Notes: a model not told the origin generated them from the letters alone. A stretch of DNA of 64,000 nucleotides from Bacillus sp. CHD6a (GCF_001293645.1 NZ_LBMD01000010.1:140348-204347), one strand, 5' to 3'. Positions 17,454 to 26,678 are shown, counted from the first letter of the stretch. Program-made: numbers and translations.

Positions 17454-18064
17454 CCAATCTCCTCCTTTTCGGCGAGCAATGCTGTTTGAAAGGCATTCGC
17501 TGCATGAACGATATCTTCTGCATCCATGATTCCGGACATAACGGCAATTCCTTCAGCACCTGAAATCCTAAGCTCTTTAAGTTTGTCAGGGGTTATTCCA
17601 CCTATAGCAATAACGGGTATCTTTAAAGATTTTGTTAGTTTTCTTAATTCCATCAGCCCTTTAGGTATCATCCCCTTCTTGGAATAGGTCGAATATATAT
17701 GGCCATATAGGATAAAATCAGCGCCATCCAACTCTGCTTGTATTGCTTCTTCGTAACTATGTACAGACTTACCAATCCTTAAGTTGGGGAAATTTCTGCA
17801 AATCTCACATACTCCAAGACTGTGATAGGCCAGATTTACTCCGCCGACATTAAGCACATGGGCCACATCAACTCGGTCGTTTATAATAATTTTTTCCGGC
17901 CGGACTCCAGATCTAATCAGCTCATCAACTAGTTCAAAGACTTCCATTGCACTTCGTTGTTTTTCTCTTATATGGATGAAATCCACTGACTCATTGACTT
18001 TACACAAGATGGCAACAAGCTCTTCCTTCGCTTTTTTACCATCTGTTATTAGATGTAATTGCAA
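17450..18064 (-). CDS. tenI: Thiazole tautomerase TenI
   Basis: A 204-residue ThiE-like TIM barrel lacking thiamine phosphate synthase signature residues. It converts the ThiG product to the aromatic thiazole tautomer. DFIHIREKQ near residue 28, the putative catalytic His in LYGHIYSTYSKKG near 118 and IPVIAIGGIT near 155 are visible. The TTG start at 18064 follows GTGAGG. It is the first gene behind TPP riboswitch 1. In B. subtilis tenI follows tenA; here tenA heads a separate operon. Confidence 0.88.
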   Translation of the reverse strand: MQLHLITDGKKAKEELVAILCKVNESVDFIHIREKQRSAMEVFELVDELIRSGVRPEKIIINDRVDVAHVLNVGGVNLAYHSLGVCEICRNFPNLRIGKSVHSYEEAIQAELDGADFILYGHIYSTYSKKGMIPKGLMELRKLTKSLKIPVIAIGGITPDKLKELRISGAEGIAVMSGIMDAEDIVHAANAFQTALLAEKEEIG

Positions 18065-18098
18065 AGATCCTCACCCTTTTGTAAAACATTTTTCAAAG

Positions 18099-18131
18099 CA
18101 AAAAACCCACTCTTTAACGTAAAGAGTGGGT
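18099..18131 (-). terminator. Expression-platform terminator of TPP riboswitch 1
   Basis: On the minus strand ACCCACTCTTT and AAAGAGTGGGT form a perfect 11-bp stem (18105-18131) followed by TTTTT. It lies between the aptamer and the tenI start. Confidence 0.85.
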
Positions 18132-18173
18132 CTCATCTATGTGTGGTAAGTACAGCCAACAATGATAGAGCAT

Positions 18174-18268
18174 TTCCACTTCCCTACGCTAGTACAAACT
18201 AGATCAGGTTCAAAGGGTCTGGAAATCACTCTTTCCATCTCAGTCACTATTGACTCCCCTAGTGTTAC
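18174..18268 (-). promoter_or_regulatory. TPP riboswitch (THI box) 1
   Basis: On the minus strand the element begins ACTAGGGGAGTC, includes GACTGAGATG, and ends with ACCCTTTGAACCTGATCTAG and GCGTAGGGAAGTGG. These are the conserved THI-box blocks. With the terminator downstream, thiamine pyrophosphate should shut off tenI-thiOSGFDE. Confidence 0.95.
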
Positions 18269-18330
18269 GAGTTATTCAATTGATGGCTTCAGTATAGCAC
18301 ACAATTCCTAATTTTCAAAAGAAATGCATA

Positions 18331-19125
18331 CTATCCGTTGAACCTGACATCTTCTACCGGTAAATAAGGTAAACTTATGCCAAGATAAAGGGACAAAGCA
18401 ATCATCAAGAGGATCAATAACATAAACCACAAATCCATCCGGGAGTAACCCAACTCATAAAAATAAGTACGATGTTTTTGATTATTGAAACGCTTCGCTT
18501 CCATAGCCACTGCAATCCGATGTGCTCGTCTGATGCTCTGGGAAAGTAAAGGGATGCTGTAAAAATAAACCTTTTTCAACAAACTGCCCTTTTGCTCTAT
18601 TCCCCTAACAATCAGCGCCTTCCTTAAGATAAGAAATTCCTCCAAGATTAACGGTAAGAGACGAATCCCCGCCATAAAGCTATAAGCATATTTCGGGGGT
18701 AGCTTCCACTGTTGCATTAAAGAATAGAATAAAAAAACAGGCTGGGTTGTCAAGGCGAATATCAGTCCGCAAAATGCAAACGCAAGGGAACGTAAACCTA
18801 AGTGAACTCCTCTGTAGAAACTTTCCTGTGATACGTTTATTAATCCGAATTCTAACCAGGTTGTAGTACCCTTTCCAAACAGCACCATGGAGATTGCCGA
18901 AGTGAAAAATAAAAAGACAAACGGAACAAGTAAAAGAAGCTTCAGCTTATAAGTTTGCCCCGTCATTAACAGATAGACTAATAATAGTATCGTGGTTAAG
19001 TTCAGCATCACATTGATGTTATGAATGAATAGAACAACTATAAATAAAAGGACCATTGCCAGCAGCTTGAAGCTTGGATTTATTTCATGCATCCACGTTT
19101 TGTTTTTATATAGCTCCAACTGCAT
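18331..19125 (-). CDS. ykoC: ECF-type HMP/thiamine transporter, T component (YkoC)
   Basis: A 264-residue membrane protein with about six spans. The conserved coupling motif of ECF T subunits appears as AKRFNN-type sequence (AMEAKRFNNQK near residue 206) with a related Ala-Arg-Gly-like segment (RKALIVRGIEQ near 168). It connects the substrate-binding subunit YkoE to the ATPase YkoD. The start follows GGGGAGAAAAGG and overlaps the end of ykoD by 20 bases. It is the last gene of the tenA operon. Confidence 0.85.
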   Translation of the reverse strand: MQLELYKNKTWMHEINPSFKLLAMVLLFIVVLFIHNINVMLNLTTILLLVYLLMTGQTYKLKLLLLVPFVFLFFTSAISMVLFGKGTTTWLEFGLINVSQESFYRGVHLGLRSLAFAFCGLIFALTTQPVFLFYSLMQQWKLPPKYAYSFMAGIRLLPLILEEFLILRKALIVRGIEQKGSLLKKVYFYSIPLLSQSIRRAHRIAVAMEAKRFNNQKHRTYFYELGYSRMDLWFMLLILLMIALSLYLGISLPYLPVEDVRFNG

Positions 19126-20563
19126 CCTTTTCTCCCCTGCCTCTTAGTCTCTCATTACTCCTCTTATCTATTAGAACTCCATTTTTCACTGTCCAAATCG
19201 TGTCCGAAAACTCTGCGACAATATGTTCATCATGGGTGACCATTAAGATTGCAACGCCTGCTTCTTTTAATCCTTCCAACCATTCAAGCATGGCAAACGT
19301 ATTGCTGCTGTCCTGTCCGAATGTCGGTTCATCCAAAAGAAGGACACTCGGCTGGTGAATGACAGCTGCCGCTACGCTCAGCCTGCGTTTTTGGCCGAGG
19401 GAGAGTTGATAAGGATGGTGATGACGCACGTGTTCTAGTTGAAAAAGTTTCAGCATTTCCTCACACTTTTCTATGATTAAATCTTCGTTCATTTTCTTTA
19501 GCCGCAGTGTATAGGCTACTTCCTCTTCCACTGATTTAGTAACAAACTGGAATTCAGGATTTTGAAAAACGAAGGTGATTAGGTCAGAGGGAATGCTTTT
19601 CACCTTTTCTCCATTGATTTCGAGAGTACCTTTTGTCTTTAACAACTTCATGAACGATTCGAGCAAGGTGCTTTTCCCTGCCCCATTTTCTCCTATAACG
19701 GAAATCCATTCGCCCTTACGAATTTCTGCTTCATCCACATATATCTTTTTTTCCTTACCACGAAAGCCTGATAGTCCCTTCACTTTTAACACCGGTTCCA
19801 TTGATATGTTAACCTTTGTAAAGTGTTTTCTTGAGTTCAAATAATTCTCCCAAGCTCCTGGGTACCAAATGCCATATTCGTACAGTAAGGTAGTGGAATT
19901 GCGAAATATATCAGCACTTGCGCCATCAGCAACAATTTTCCCATGCGAATCTAATACGATGATTCTCTCTACAAAGCCAAGTAGGTGCTCCACCTTATGC
20001 TCCACGATGATGACTGTTTTATCATTTGCCACTTTCTTAATGGTGTCCCAAACTTCTTTGGTACCTTCTGGGTCTAATAACGCCGTCGGTTCATCCAAAA
20101 ACAGTACATCTGGCTCCATCGAGAGGATGGAAGCAATGGCAAGCCGTTGCTTCATCCCTCCAGAGAGTTGTTGTATTTTTGTATGGGGATGAGACAACTG
20201 TAATCCCACCGAATTCAAAGCTTCCACTATTTTGCTCTGCATCTTTTTTCTTGGTACAGCGAGATTTTCTAGTACAAACGCTAACTCTTCATCCACATAC
20301 GGCATACAAAACTGTGTATCCGGGTCTTGAAAGACATAGCCCCAAGATTCTGGTAAAGTTTGTTCCTCTACAACCATCGGCACTTCCACCACATTCGGGA
20401 TCAGCCCTGCCAAAACTTGAACAAGCGTAGATTTACCGCTTCCGGAGGGACCTAGAATTAATACCTTTTCTCCTTTTTTGATCTCTATGGACAGGTCATC
20501 AAATAACCGTTCTCCATCTGGATATTTCAGTCTTAAATGGTTTAATTGTATGATCGGCTCCAT
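19106..20563 (-). CDS. ykoD: ECF-type HMP/thiamine transporter, fused dual ATPase (YkoD)
   Basis: A 485-residue protein with two tandem ABC ATPase domains. The first has Walker A GPSGSGKSTLVQ near residue 37, signature LSGGMKQRLAIASI and Walker B VLFLDEPTALLD. The second has GENGAGKSTLLES near 296, LSLGQKRRLSVAAA and VLLLDEPTFGQD. This internal fusion matches B. subtilis YkoD. It energises uptake of the thiamine precursor HMP. Good AAGGAGG precedes the ATG. Confidence 0.92.
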   Translation of the reverse strand: MEPIIQLNHLRLKYPDGERLFDDLSIEIKKGEKVLILGPSGSGKSTLVQVLAGLIPNVVEVPMVVEEQTLPESWGYVFQDPDTQFCMPYVDEELAFVLENLAVPRKKMQSKIVEALNSVGLQLSHPHTKIQQLSGGMKQRLAIASILSMEPDVLFLDEPTALLDPEGTKEVWDTIKKVANDKTVIIVEHKVEHLLGFVERIIVLDSHGKIVADGASADIFRNSTTLLYEYGIWYPGAWENYLNSRKHFTKVNISMEPVLKVKGLSGFRGKEKKIYVDEAEIRKGEWISVIGENGAGKSTLLESFMKLLKTKGTLEINGEKVKSIPSDLITFVFQNPEFQFVTKSVEEEVAYTLRLKKMNEDLIIEKCEEMLKLFQLEHVRHHHPYQLSLGQKRRLSVAAAVIHQPSVLLLDEPTFGQDSSNTFAMLEWLEGLKEAGVAILMVTHDEHIVAEFSDTIWTVKNGVLIDKRSNERLRGRGEKDAVGAI

Positions 20564-20573
20564 TTCTGCCTCC

Positions 20574-21155
20574 TTACTGCTTTAAGGAATCATAATCATC
20601 CTTGTTAACTGGTCTAAGAAGACTTGTTACTCCTGTTGCCTCCAGCGCTTTTACTAAAATATAAGCAAGACCTCCGGCTAAAAGCACCGCTCCGATTAAT
20701 CGAAAAGAAATTAGCAATGCCACATTCCACCATACATAATCAAACAAGTATCCTCTGAAAAGGTCCAATAGTAGCGACCCGACACCTGCTGCCGCACCTG
20801 CAAGAGATGCGACAAGCAAATCAAACTTTCTATACCGGAAAGCCATGAAAACCATCTCAGCAAACAGGCCTTGTACCACACCATATAGTAAAACCATCAA
20901 TCCATATTCTGAACCGACCAAAAATTCACCGGATGCCGCTGCCACTTCCGCAAGAAAAGCAACACCCGCTTTCCTGATCAAAAGATAAGCAACAGTGGCT
21001 GCAATAAACCACATCCCGTACGTTAACTCTTGAAGCTGCAACCCAAATGGCGCCAACACGTTATAAACCGGAGCCCAGATTTTATATACAATTCCAAATA
21101 CCAATGCAATAATGACTGTCACCAATATGTCTGTAAGTTTTAATCCTTTATTCAT
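20574..21155 (-). CDS. ykoE: ECF-type HMP/thiamine transporter, S component (YkoE)
   Basis: A 193-residue integral membrane substrate-binding protein with about six spans, rich in Ala, Val and Leu. Conserved small-residue segments such as EFLVGSEYGLMVLLYGVVQG are visible. I chose the ATG at 21155 because AGGAAGGG fits it; the ATG at 21161 is too close. In B. subtilis ykoE lies in ykoFEDC; here the ykoF position is taken by tenA. Confidence 0.87.
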   Translation of the reverse strand: MNKGLKLTDILVTVIIALVFGIVYKIWAPVYNVLAPFGLQLQELTYGMWFIAATVAYLLIRKAGVAFLAEVAAASGEFLVGSEYGLMVLLYGVVQGLFAEMVFMAFRYRKFDLLVASLAGAAAGVGSLLLDLFRGYLFDYVWWNVALLISFRLIGAVLLAGGLAYILVKALEATGVTSLLRPVNKDDYDSLKQ

Positions 21156-21168
21156 ATGCATACCCTTC

Positions 21169-21852
21169 CTATGCCTTTATTGCCGTTTCTGTAACCGGCC
21201 ACTGCTCCAGGGTGTAGGCCATTTCCCAGAAAGAATATTCATACTGGCTGCTGATGATAAAATATTCAAGCATCCTAGCTTTCTCTTCTTCTGTCGCCTT
21301 GCCTGCCAACTCATCCAATCTATTGATTTGCTCCTCTACAAGCTCCCTGAACCATTCGCCACCATATGCTGCAATCCATTCCTGATAGATAGGTTCAGTT
21401 GGAGTACAATCTTTTAATCTTTCACCGATTTCATAATATAACCAGTAGCAAGGAAGCAGGGCTGCAATCACTTCTCCCAAACCGCCCGTCAACACGGCAC
21501 GATACATGTGGGAAGTATAAGCGTGTGCTGTAGGAGCTGCCTGGAAAGCTGTCTTTTCCGCCTCTGTCACGCCAAGACGTTTGGAAAAGTTTTCATGTAA
21601 GGATAATTCTGCTTCGTATGTACCTTGTGCATGTGCTGCCATCCTTGCCGTTGTATGTAGGTCATATGCTTTTGCACCTGCGTAAGCTTGCACTTTTGCA
21701 AAATGGCTCAAATAATAGGCATCTTGCAATACATAATACTTGAACGACTCTAAAGATAAGTTTCCATCTGCTATCCCTTTTACAAATGGGTGATGAAAGC
21801 TTGCCTCCCAAATATGATCCGCCTTTCCTCTTACAAGCTGTGAAAATTTCAT
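21169..21852 (-). CDS. tenA: Aminopyrimidine aminohydrolase TenA
   Basis: A 227-residue all-helical enzyme that hydrolyses aminomethylpyrimidine from degraded thiamine to HMP for salvage. All residues known to form the B. subtilis active site are present at the same numbers: Asp44, Tyr47, Tyr112, Cys135, Tyr163 and Glu205. The start follows TAGGAGGA. It is the first gene of the tenA-ykoE-ykoD-ykoC operon behind TPP riboswitch 2, so salvage and precursor uptake are switched together. Confidence 0.95.
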   Translation of the reverse strand: MKFSQLVRGKADHIWEASFHHPFVKGIADGNLSLESFKYYVLQDAYYLSHFAKVQAYAGAKAYDLHTTARMAAHAQGTYEAELSLHENFSKRLGVTEAEKTAFQAAPTAHAYTSHMYRAVLTGGLGEVIAALLPCYWLYYEIGERLKDCTPTEPIYQEWIAAYGGEWFRELVEEQINRLDELAGKATEEEKARMLEYFIISSQYEYSFWEMAYTLEQWPVTETAIKA

Positions 21853-21882
21853 TCTCGATTCCTCCTAAAATTGTTTGTAAAT

Positions 21883-21921
21883 GCAAAAAACCACCTTCCT
21901 CGCTTGCGCAAAGAAGGTGGT
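21883..21921 (-). terminator. Expression-platform terminator of TPP riboswitch 2
   Basis: On the minus strand ACCACCTTC and GAAGGTGGT (21890-21921) form a 9-bp stem followed by TTTTTTGC. It lies just before the tenA ribosome binding site. Confidence 0.8.
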
Positions 21922-21963
21922 GAATTCACTAATATAGCTAAAGATAAAAAATTTAGTGTTTCG

Positions 21964-22060
21964 ACCCCACTTCCCTACGCTGGTGTTAACCAGATCAGGT
22001 TCTAAGAGTCTTGAAGTCACACTTCAATCTCAGCCTTATAAAGGCACCCCTAGTGGTAAA
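21964..22060 (-). promoter_or_regulatory. TPP riboswitch (THI box) 2
   Basis: On the minus strand it starts ACTAGGGGTGCC, contains GGCTGAGATT and ends TTAGAACCTGATCTGGTTAA and GCGTAGGGAAGTGG. These are conserved THI-box blocks with a different variable stem from riboswitch 1. It should repress tenA-ykoEDC when TPP is high. Confidence 0.95.
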
Positions 22061-22135
22061 TTCGTATAGAGTTGTCGGAAAGCGATTTCTGATACCTATG
22101 TTAAGTTGCTTTTTCTATTTTGTCAAAGATTAATT

Positions 22136-23416
22136 TTACACAGAAGCGGAATTTTCCAATCTTTCCGTCGTCTCTTCCTCTTCTGTAGCATGTTTAGGCA
22201 AAGTAAACATATAGAAAAAGCCAACAAATAATAAACAGCCACCAACAAGAAGATGAAGCCCTTCCACTGTAAGGATTTTTTGAAATGTCAACGCAATAAC
22301 TCCGAGAGTAATAGATTGAGATAACATCATCAAAGGAGTAATCCAGCCCTGTACCCGGCCCATCATTTTAGGATCAACAATCCTTGGTAACCATCCACCA
22401 ATTCCAATGTTGACAAAAGGAAGACCTAGGCCAATTAATGCAGTAAATGCCAAATAGTAATATATGTCTGGGCTATATCCACTTGCCACGACAAATGCAC
22501 CAGAAATACTTAACCCTATGAGAACCATTTGATATAGTTTCAGTTTTTTCGACAACATAGAGGCAACAATGCTTCCGACCATAACCGAGATGCCAAATAC
22601 TACTCCCATTACCATCATCAGCTCCTCATAGTCTGTTGGAGCAAGTTTATATTTAAGTATATAAGCTGGCATAACGGAGAGACCACCGTTTACAATTCCG
22701 AATACAAAGAAGCCGATGATAAGGTAGACCAACAAAGGATTTTTTAATATATACAGCATTCCATCTTTAAAATCATTTGCTACAAACCTAACATTTAGTT
22801 GAGTCAGTTTGTGGCGTCCATTGGGAAGGACGACATTTTCCTCCAATTTACACGCATGGATTAGTATCGCACTGACCATATAAGTGACAAAGCATACAAA
22901 TATCGCTCCCTGAAGACCAACCGTCCAGTAAATGAAGATCCCAAGGGCATTACCAAACAACATGAACAAGCTGCTTGTCATCTGATTCAAGCCAGCTGCA
23001 ACCGTGTACTCATCTTTTGTCAGTATCCCTTGTATAATTGCTGCTTGCGCAGGGTGGAAGAATTTAGATACCGCACTTCTTAAAAATAGCAGTGCAAAAA
23101 CTAGCGGCATCCAATCAATGTAAATCGCACCCATGAGAGCAAGAGATAACACAGCACAAATTACATCACTGTAGACAGCAATCTTTTGACGATCCATTCT
23201 ATCTGCTAGTACGCCTACTAAAAAGAATACTGCAAGTGTCGGCAAGGAGTACATTAATTCCGTTAAAGCGGCATAAAATGGCTGATTGGTATACCGGTCC
23301 AACAAATAAAGCATCAAAGCAGCAATACCAACAATACTCCCCATGGTTGATGTAAAAGAAGACCAGAACAGCAAACTGTAATTTGGTTTTTTGAATATCT
23401 CCATCATATTTCTCAT
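22136..23416 (-). CDS. Major facilitator superfamily efflux transporter
   Basis: A 426-residue protein with about 12 membrane spans. The loop 2-3 motif appears as VGVLADRMDRQKIAVYSD near residue 62, typical of MFS drug exporters of the macrolide-efflux type. VQGWITPLMML near 344 lies in the second half. The substrate cannot be inferred. The start follows GTGGGGGA. An 11-bp inverted repeat brackets the promoter region and suggests control by a nearby or distant repressor, but no regulator gene adjoins it. Confidence 0.8.
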   Translation of the reverse strand: MRNMMEIFKKPNYSLLFWSSFTSTMGSIVGIAALMLYLLDRYTNQPFYAALTELMYSLPTLAVFFLVGVLADRMDRQKIAVYSDVICAVLSLALMGAIYIDWMPLVFALLFLRSAVSKFFHPAQAAIIQGILTKDEYTVAAGLNQMTSSLFMLFGNALGIFIYWTVGLQGAIFVCFVTYMVSAILIHACKLEENVVLPNGRHKLTQLNVRFVANDFKDGMLYILKNPLLVYLIIGFFVFGIVNGGLSVMPAYILKYKLAPTDYEELMMVMGVVFGISVMVGSIVASMLSKKLKLYQMVLIGLSISGAFVVASGYSPDIYYYLAFTALIGLGLPFVNIGIGGWLPRIVDPKMMGRVQGWITPLMMLSQSITLGVIALTFQKILTVEGLHLLVGGCLLFVGFFYMFTLPKHATEEEETTERLENSASV

Positions 23417-23428
23417 CTACATTCCCCC

Positions 23429-23475
23429 ACCAATCATTATTTAAGGTTATCTTACTTTAATTAGTAATGATTGGT
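23429..23475. promoter_or_regulatory. Inverted repeat pair at the MFS gene promoter
   Basis: ACCAATCATTA (23429-23439) and TAATGATTGGT (23465-23475) are perfect 11-base inverted arms 25 bases apart, directly upstream of the MFS gene. A weak promoter (TTACTA, 17 bases, TTAAAT on the minus strand) lies between and over the arms. This is consistent with a repressor site. Confidence 0.45.
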
Positions 23476-23564
23476 AACAGACTTTTGGGTCTTTTTCTCT
23501 CCGTCTGGAGATGGAGGTCGTGTAGGATTCGTATTCCGTATTTGGAAAGCGGAAAGAACACTTG

Positions 23565-24530
23565 TTAGGGAATCAGCACAATTTTTCCGGTACTTTTCCT
23601 GCTCTCTAACAATTCATGGGCTTTTGCTCCGTCCTCTAATGAGAACAATGTAGGCGATTCAATACGCAGCTTGTCCTCCTGTAACCATTGAAATAGTTGA
23701 GCGGCTCTTTCCATTCGTATTTCTCGAGTCTTTAACACGTTCCATAAATCCCCACCTGTCAATGTTTTCGAAGTATCCATAAGCATACGCGGATCAACAT
23801 GTACTGGATCTCCTCCAGCCATTCCGTAAAAGACAACCGTCCCTCCTATTCGTGTGGCTTGGAAACTATCCATCAGTGTAGAACCTACCGATTCGTACAC
23901 GACTTCTACACCTTCTCCAGCTGTTAATTCTTTTACTTTTTCTGCCCATGATGTTTTATAAAGCAATACCTCTTTTGCGCCTGCCTTTTTTGCAACGTCC
24001 GATTTCTCAGGTGTGGAAGTAAGGCCGATGGTAGTTCCACCAAGGATTGTCACTAGTTGTGTCAGCAATTGTCCTACACCACCAGCAGCAGCGTGCACAA
24101 GAACTGTATCCCCATTTTTTACTTGATAGCTGTCATGTACAAGATAATGTGCCGTAAGTCCTTGCAGCAAAAGAGAAGCTGCATGTTCATACGTCACTCC
24201 ATCCGGTATTGGTATTGCTTTGTCATATGGAACAGAAACCAGTTCCGCATTGGCATGCGGTACATCCGCAAAAGCAATTCTGTCTCCTACCTTAATATCT
24301 TTTATGGAAGTACCAACTTTCACAACCAATCCTGCGCCTTCATATCCAAGAATATAAGGTGGCTCACCCACTAGATGATAATTACCTTTTCTTCTGTAAA
24401 TATCAGCGAAGTTGAGGCCTATCGCCTTTGTTTGTACAAGCACATCGTGATCACCGATGGATGGTTGAGGGATTTCACTATACTGTAATACATCCGGACC
24501 ACCAAATTTATTAAACGTTAAAGCTTTCAT
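23565..24530 (-). CDS. NADPH:quinone oxidoreductase, zinc-free MDR family
   Basis: A 321-residue medium-chain dehydrogenase/reductase. The N-terminus MKALTFNKFGGPDVL and GLNFADIYRRKGNY near residue 53 are typical of QOR. The cofactor loop AAAGGVGQLLTQLV near 146 uses an Ala-rich GxGxxG variant. No structural zinc cysteines are present. It probably reduces quinones or enones with NADPH. It is monocistronic, downstream of the PBP gene on the same strand and separated by a terminator. Confidence 0.85.
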   Translation of the reverse strand: MKALTFNKFGGPDVLQYSEIPQPSIGDHDVLVQTKAIGLNFADIYRRKGNYHLVGEPPYILGYEGAGLVVKVGTSIKDIKVGDRIAFADVPHANAELVSVPYDKAIPIPDGVTYEHAASLLLQGLTAHYLVHDSYQVKNGDTVLVHAAAGGVGQLLTQLVTILGGTTIGLTSTPEKSDVAKKAGAKEVLLYKTSWAEKVKELTAGEGVEVVYESVGSTLMDSFQATRIGGTVVFYGMAGGDPVHVDPRMLMDTSKTLTGGDLWNVLKTREIRMERAAQLFQWLQEDKLRIESPTLFSLEDGAKAHELLESRKSTGKIVLIP

Positions 24531-24602
24531 TGGGACACCTCTTTGTTTTATGTATTGGTAATTTACCTATATTACCATACTATACACAAAGGTTTAATGT
24601 TG

Positions 24603-24638
24603 CAAAAAAACACCCTTCTCCACACATGAGAAGGGTGT
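24603..24638 (-). terminator. Terminator of the penicillin-binding protein gene
   Basis: On the minus strand ACACCCTTCTC and GAGAAGGGTGT form an 11-bp stem (24610-24638) followed by TTTTTTTGC. Confidence 0.9.
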
Positions 24639-24644
24639 TCATTA

Positions 24645-26678
24645 TTAATCATCGTCGTCATCATCTTCGTCTTCGTCATCATCATCTCGATCTTTCTTTT
24701 TGCTACGTTCTTTCTTCTCTCTCTTTTTCTCTTCTTTTTTGGATTCCTCTCTTTTTCTATCTTGTTCCTGTTCCTTCTTTGCTTGTTCTTGCTTCTTCTG
24801 AAGAGTTCCAGGCAAGTTAAAGGATTCCACCGGCTCCCCTTCAAGTGCTTCACTTACAACCTGTTGGAAGACTTTTGCGGAAGGACTTCCCGCTCCAGAG
24901 ATGATTGGAAGAACGTTTTCAGCGGATTCTTTATCGAACCCTATCCAGAACGCCCCAACAATTTGTGGAGTGAAACCAACAAACCATTGATTAGAAGTGG
25001 CGCGGTGATTATTATCAGCGGTTTGGGTAGAACCTGTTTTTCCGGCAACTTCCCGTCCATCAATGATGGCGTTTTTCCCGCTGCCTTCTTCCACAACACC
25101 TTTAAGCATAAAATTCATCTTTTGCACAGCTTTTTCAGAGAATACACGTTCTTTTTCCTCTTTAAAAGAAGCCACTTCTTTTCCTGTTACCGTTTCAATT
25201 TTAACAATTCCGTGGGATTCAATAATTTCACCGTTATTGGCATAGACAGAATACGCTTCTGCCATGTGTTTTGGGGAAACACCATGAAATCCACCCAAAG
25301 CGATATTACCTAAAGTACGGTCTTCTTTTTCATCAACTGGTAAATATAGCTTTTTCGCTGCGTCCATCCCTTTTTGAATTCCCATATCATACAGCAGGGA
25401 AACCGCAGGAATATTATAAGAATTCAACACGGCATCATACATAGAAACCTCTCCGCGGTAATCCAAAGTATGATTTTGTGGGGTATAGTTTCCAAAATCA
25501 GTTGGTGAGTCGTTTAACATATCATACACATCATATCCCTCTTCAAGGGCCGGTGTATAAACAAGTAAAGGCTTGGCTGTTGATCCAGGTGGTTTCTTAA
25601 GCTTGGATGCCCGGTTAAAATCACGGAATTGATAATCCCGGCCACCGATCATTCCTAGAATTCCGCCTGTTTTAGGGTCAAGCAGAACGCCACTGCTTTG
25701 CGCCACTTCTCCTGACATACCGGTAGGAAAGTTTGCTGGATCTGCATACACTTTTTCCAGTGCTTCCTGCACCTTGGGTTCAAGTGTAGTATAGATGCGA
25801 TATCCTCCAGCAAGCAGTTCACTCTCACTGATGCCATACATTCTTTCGGCCTCATCAATAATGTAATCCGTAAAACTTGGGTATTTCCCTTTATGTGGAT
25901 CTACATGTCTTGTTTCTAGCTTTAATTCCTCTTCTTTTGCCGCTTCCACTTCTTCTGCTGTGATGAATCCTTGTTGATGCATGAGTGACAGCACCAAGTT
26001 TCTTCGTTGAATGGAGCGTTCCTCATTATTTAATGGCGAAAGCGCAGAAGGAGCTTTAATTAATCCGGCTAACGTTGCAGATTCTGCTAGTGTCAGATCT
26101 TTCGGGTCTTTTGCAAAATAGACCGCTGCAGCACGCTTAATTCCCCATGCTCCTTCACCAAAGTAAATTTGGTTAAGATATAAACTGATGATTTGGTCCT
26201 TCGAATAAGATTTTTCCACCTTTTTAGCTAAGAAGAACTCGTCCGCTTTTCGTTTTAAGGTCTTATCATGTGATAAAAAGACGTTTTTTGCCAGTTGTTG
26301 CGTAATCGTACTACCGCCCTGCACGTAGCCTCCAGCTTTCACATTTGTGGTAAGTGCACGCAAAGTACCTACAAAATCAAACCCATCATGCTCATAAAAC
26401 CGCTGATCCTCAACCGCTACAACCGCTTGTTTCATCACTTCCGGAATTTCATCTGAAGGGACACCTTCAATTTGATTGGATGTAATCCTGCTTGCCACTT
26501 CCCCGTGCCTGTCATATAGCACCGATGATTGTGGAAGTGGGTCTGTCAGGGCACTGACATCCCTTGTATTAATATATAATTGCATGCCAAGCAATATGAT
26601 GAGAGCCAGTAACCCAGCAATAAGAAATACCGCCCTCAAGCTCATTTTTCGTTTATACTTTCTTGCTCTTTCAGCCAT
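24645..26678 (-). CDS. Class A penicillin-binding protein (glycosyltransferase/transpeptidase)
   Basis: A 677-residue bifunctional peptidoglycan synthase anchored by one N-terminal span (about 15-32). The glycosyltransferase domain shows VEDQRFYEHDGFD near residue 89, GGSTITQQLAKN near 121 and YSKDQIISLYLNQIYFG near 158. The transpeptidase has the serine motif GSTAKPL near 366, SYN near 412 and KTGSTQTAD near 545. After about 615 there is a highly charged tail: Lys/Glu/Arg-rich, then almost pure Asp/Glu at the end. I could not match it to one B. subtilis paralogue. A very short ORF with a good ribosome binding site lies upstream. Confidence 0.9.
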   Translation of the reverse strand: MAERARKYKRKMSLRAVFLIAGLLALIILLGMQLYINTRDVSALTDPLPQSSVLYDRHGEVASRITSNQIEGVPSDEIPEVMKQAVVAVEDQRFYEHDGFDFVGTLRALTTNVKAGGYVQGGSTITQQLAKNVFLSHDKTLKRKADEFFLAKKVEKSYSKDQIISLYLNQIYFGEGAWGIKRAAAVYFAKDPKDLTLAESATLAGLIKAPSALSPLNNEERSIQRRNLVLSLMHQQGFITAEEVEAAKEEELKLETRHVDPHKGKYPSFTDYIIDEAERMYGISESELLAGGYRIYTTLEPKVQEALEKVYADPANFPTGMSGEVAQSSGVLLDPKTGGILGMIGGRDYQFRDFNRASKLKKPPGSTAKPLLVYTPALEEGYDVYDMLNDSPTDFGNYTPQNHTLDYRGEVSMYDAVLNSYNIPAVSLLYDMGIQKGMDAAKKLYLPVDEKEDRTLGNIALGGFHGVSPKHMAEAYSVYANNGEIIESHGIVKIETVTGKEVASFKEEKERVFSEKAVQKMNFMLKGVVEEGSGKNAIIDGREVAGKTGSTQTADNNHRATSNQWFVGFTPQIVGAFWIGFDKESAENVLPIISGAGSPSAKVFQQVVSEALEGEPVESFNLPGTLQKKQEQAKKEQEQDRKREESKKEEKKREKKERSKKKDRDDDDEDEDDDDDD

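Noticed and set aside
24572..24853. 93-codon Lys/Arg/Met-rich frame overlapping the PBP 3' end
   Set aside because: It is a different-frame shadow of the GA-rich codons for the acidic tail.
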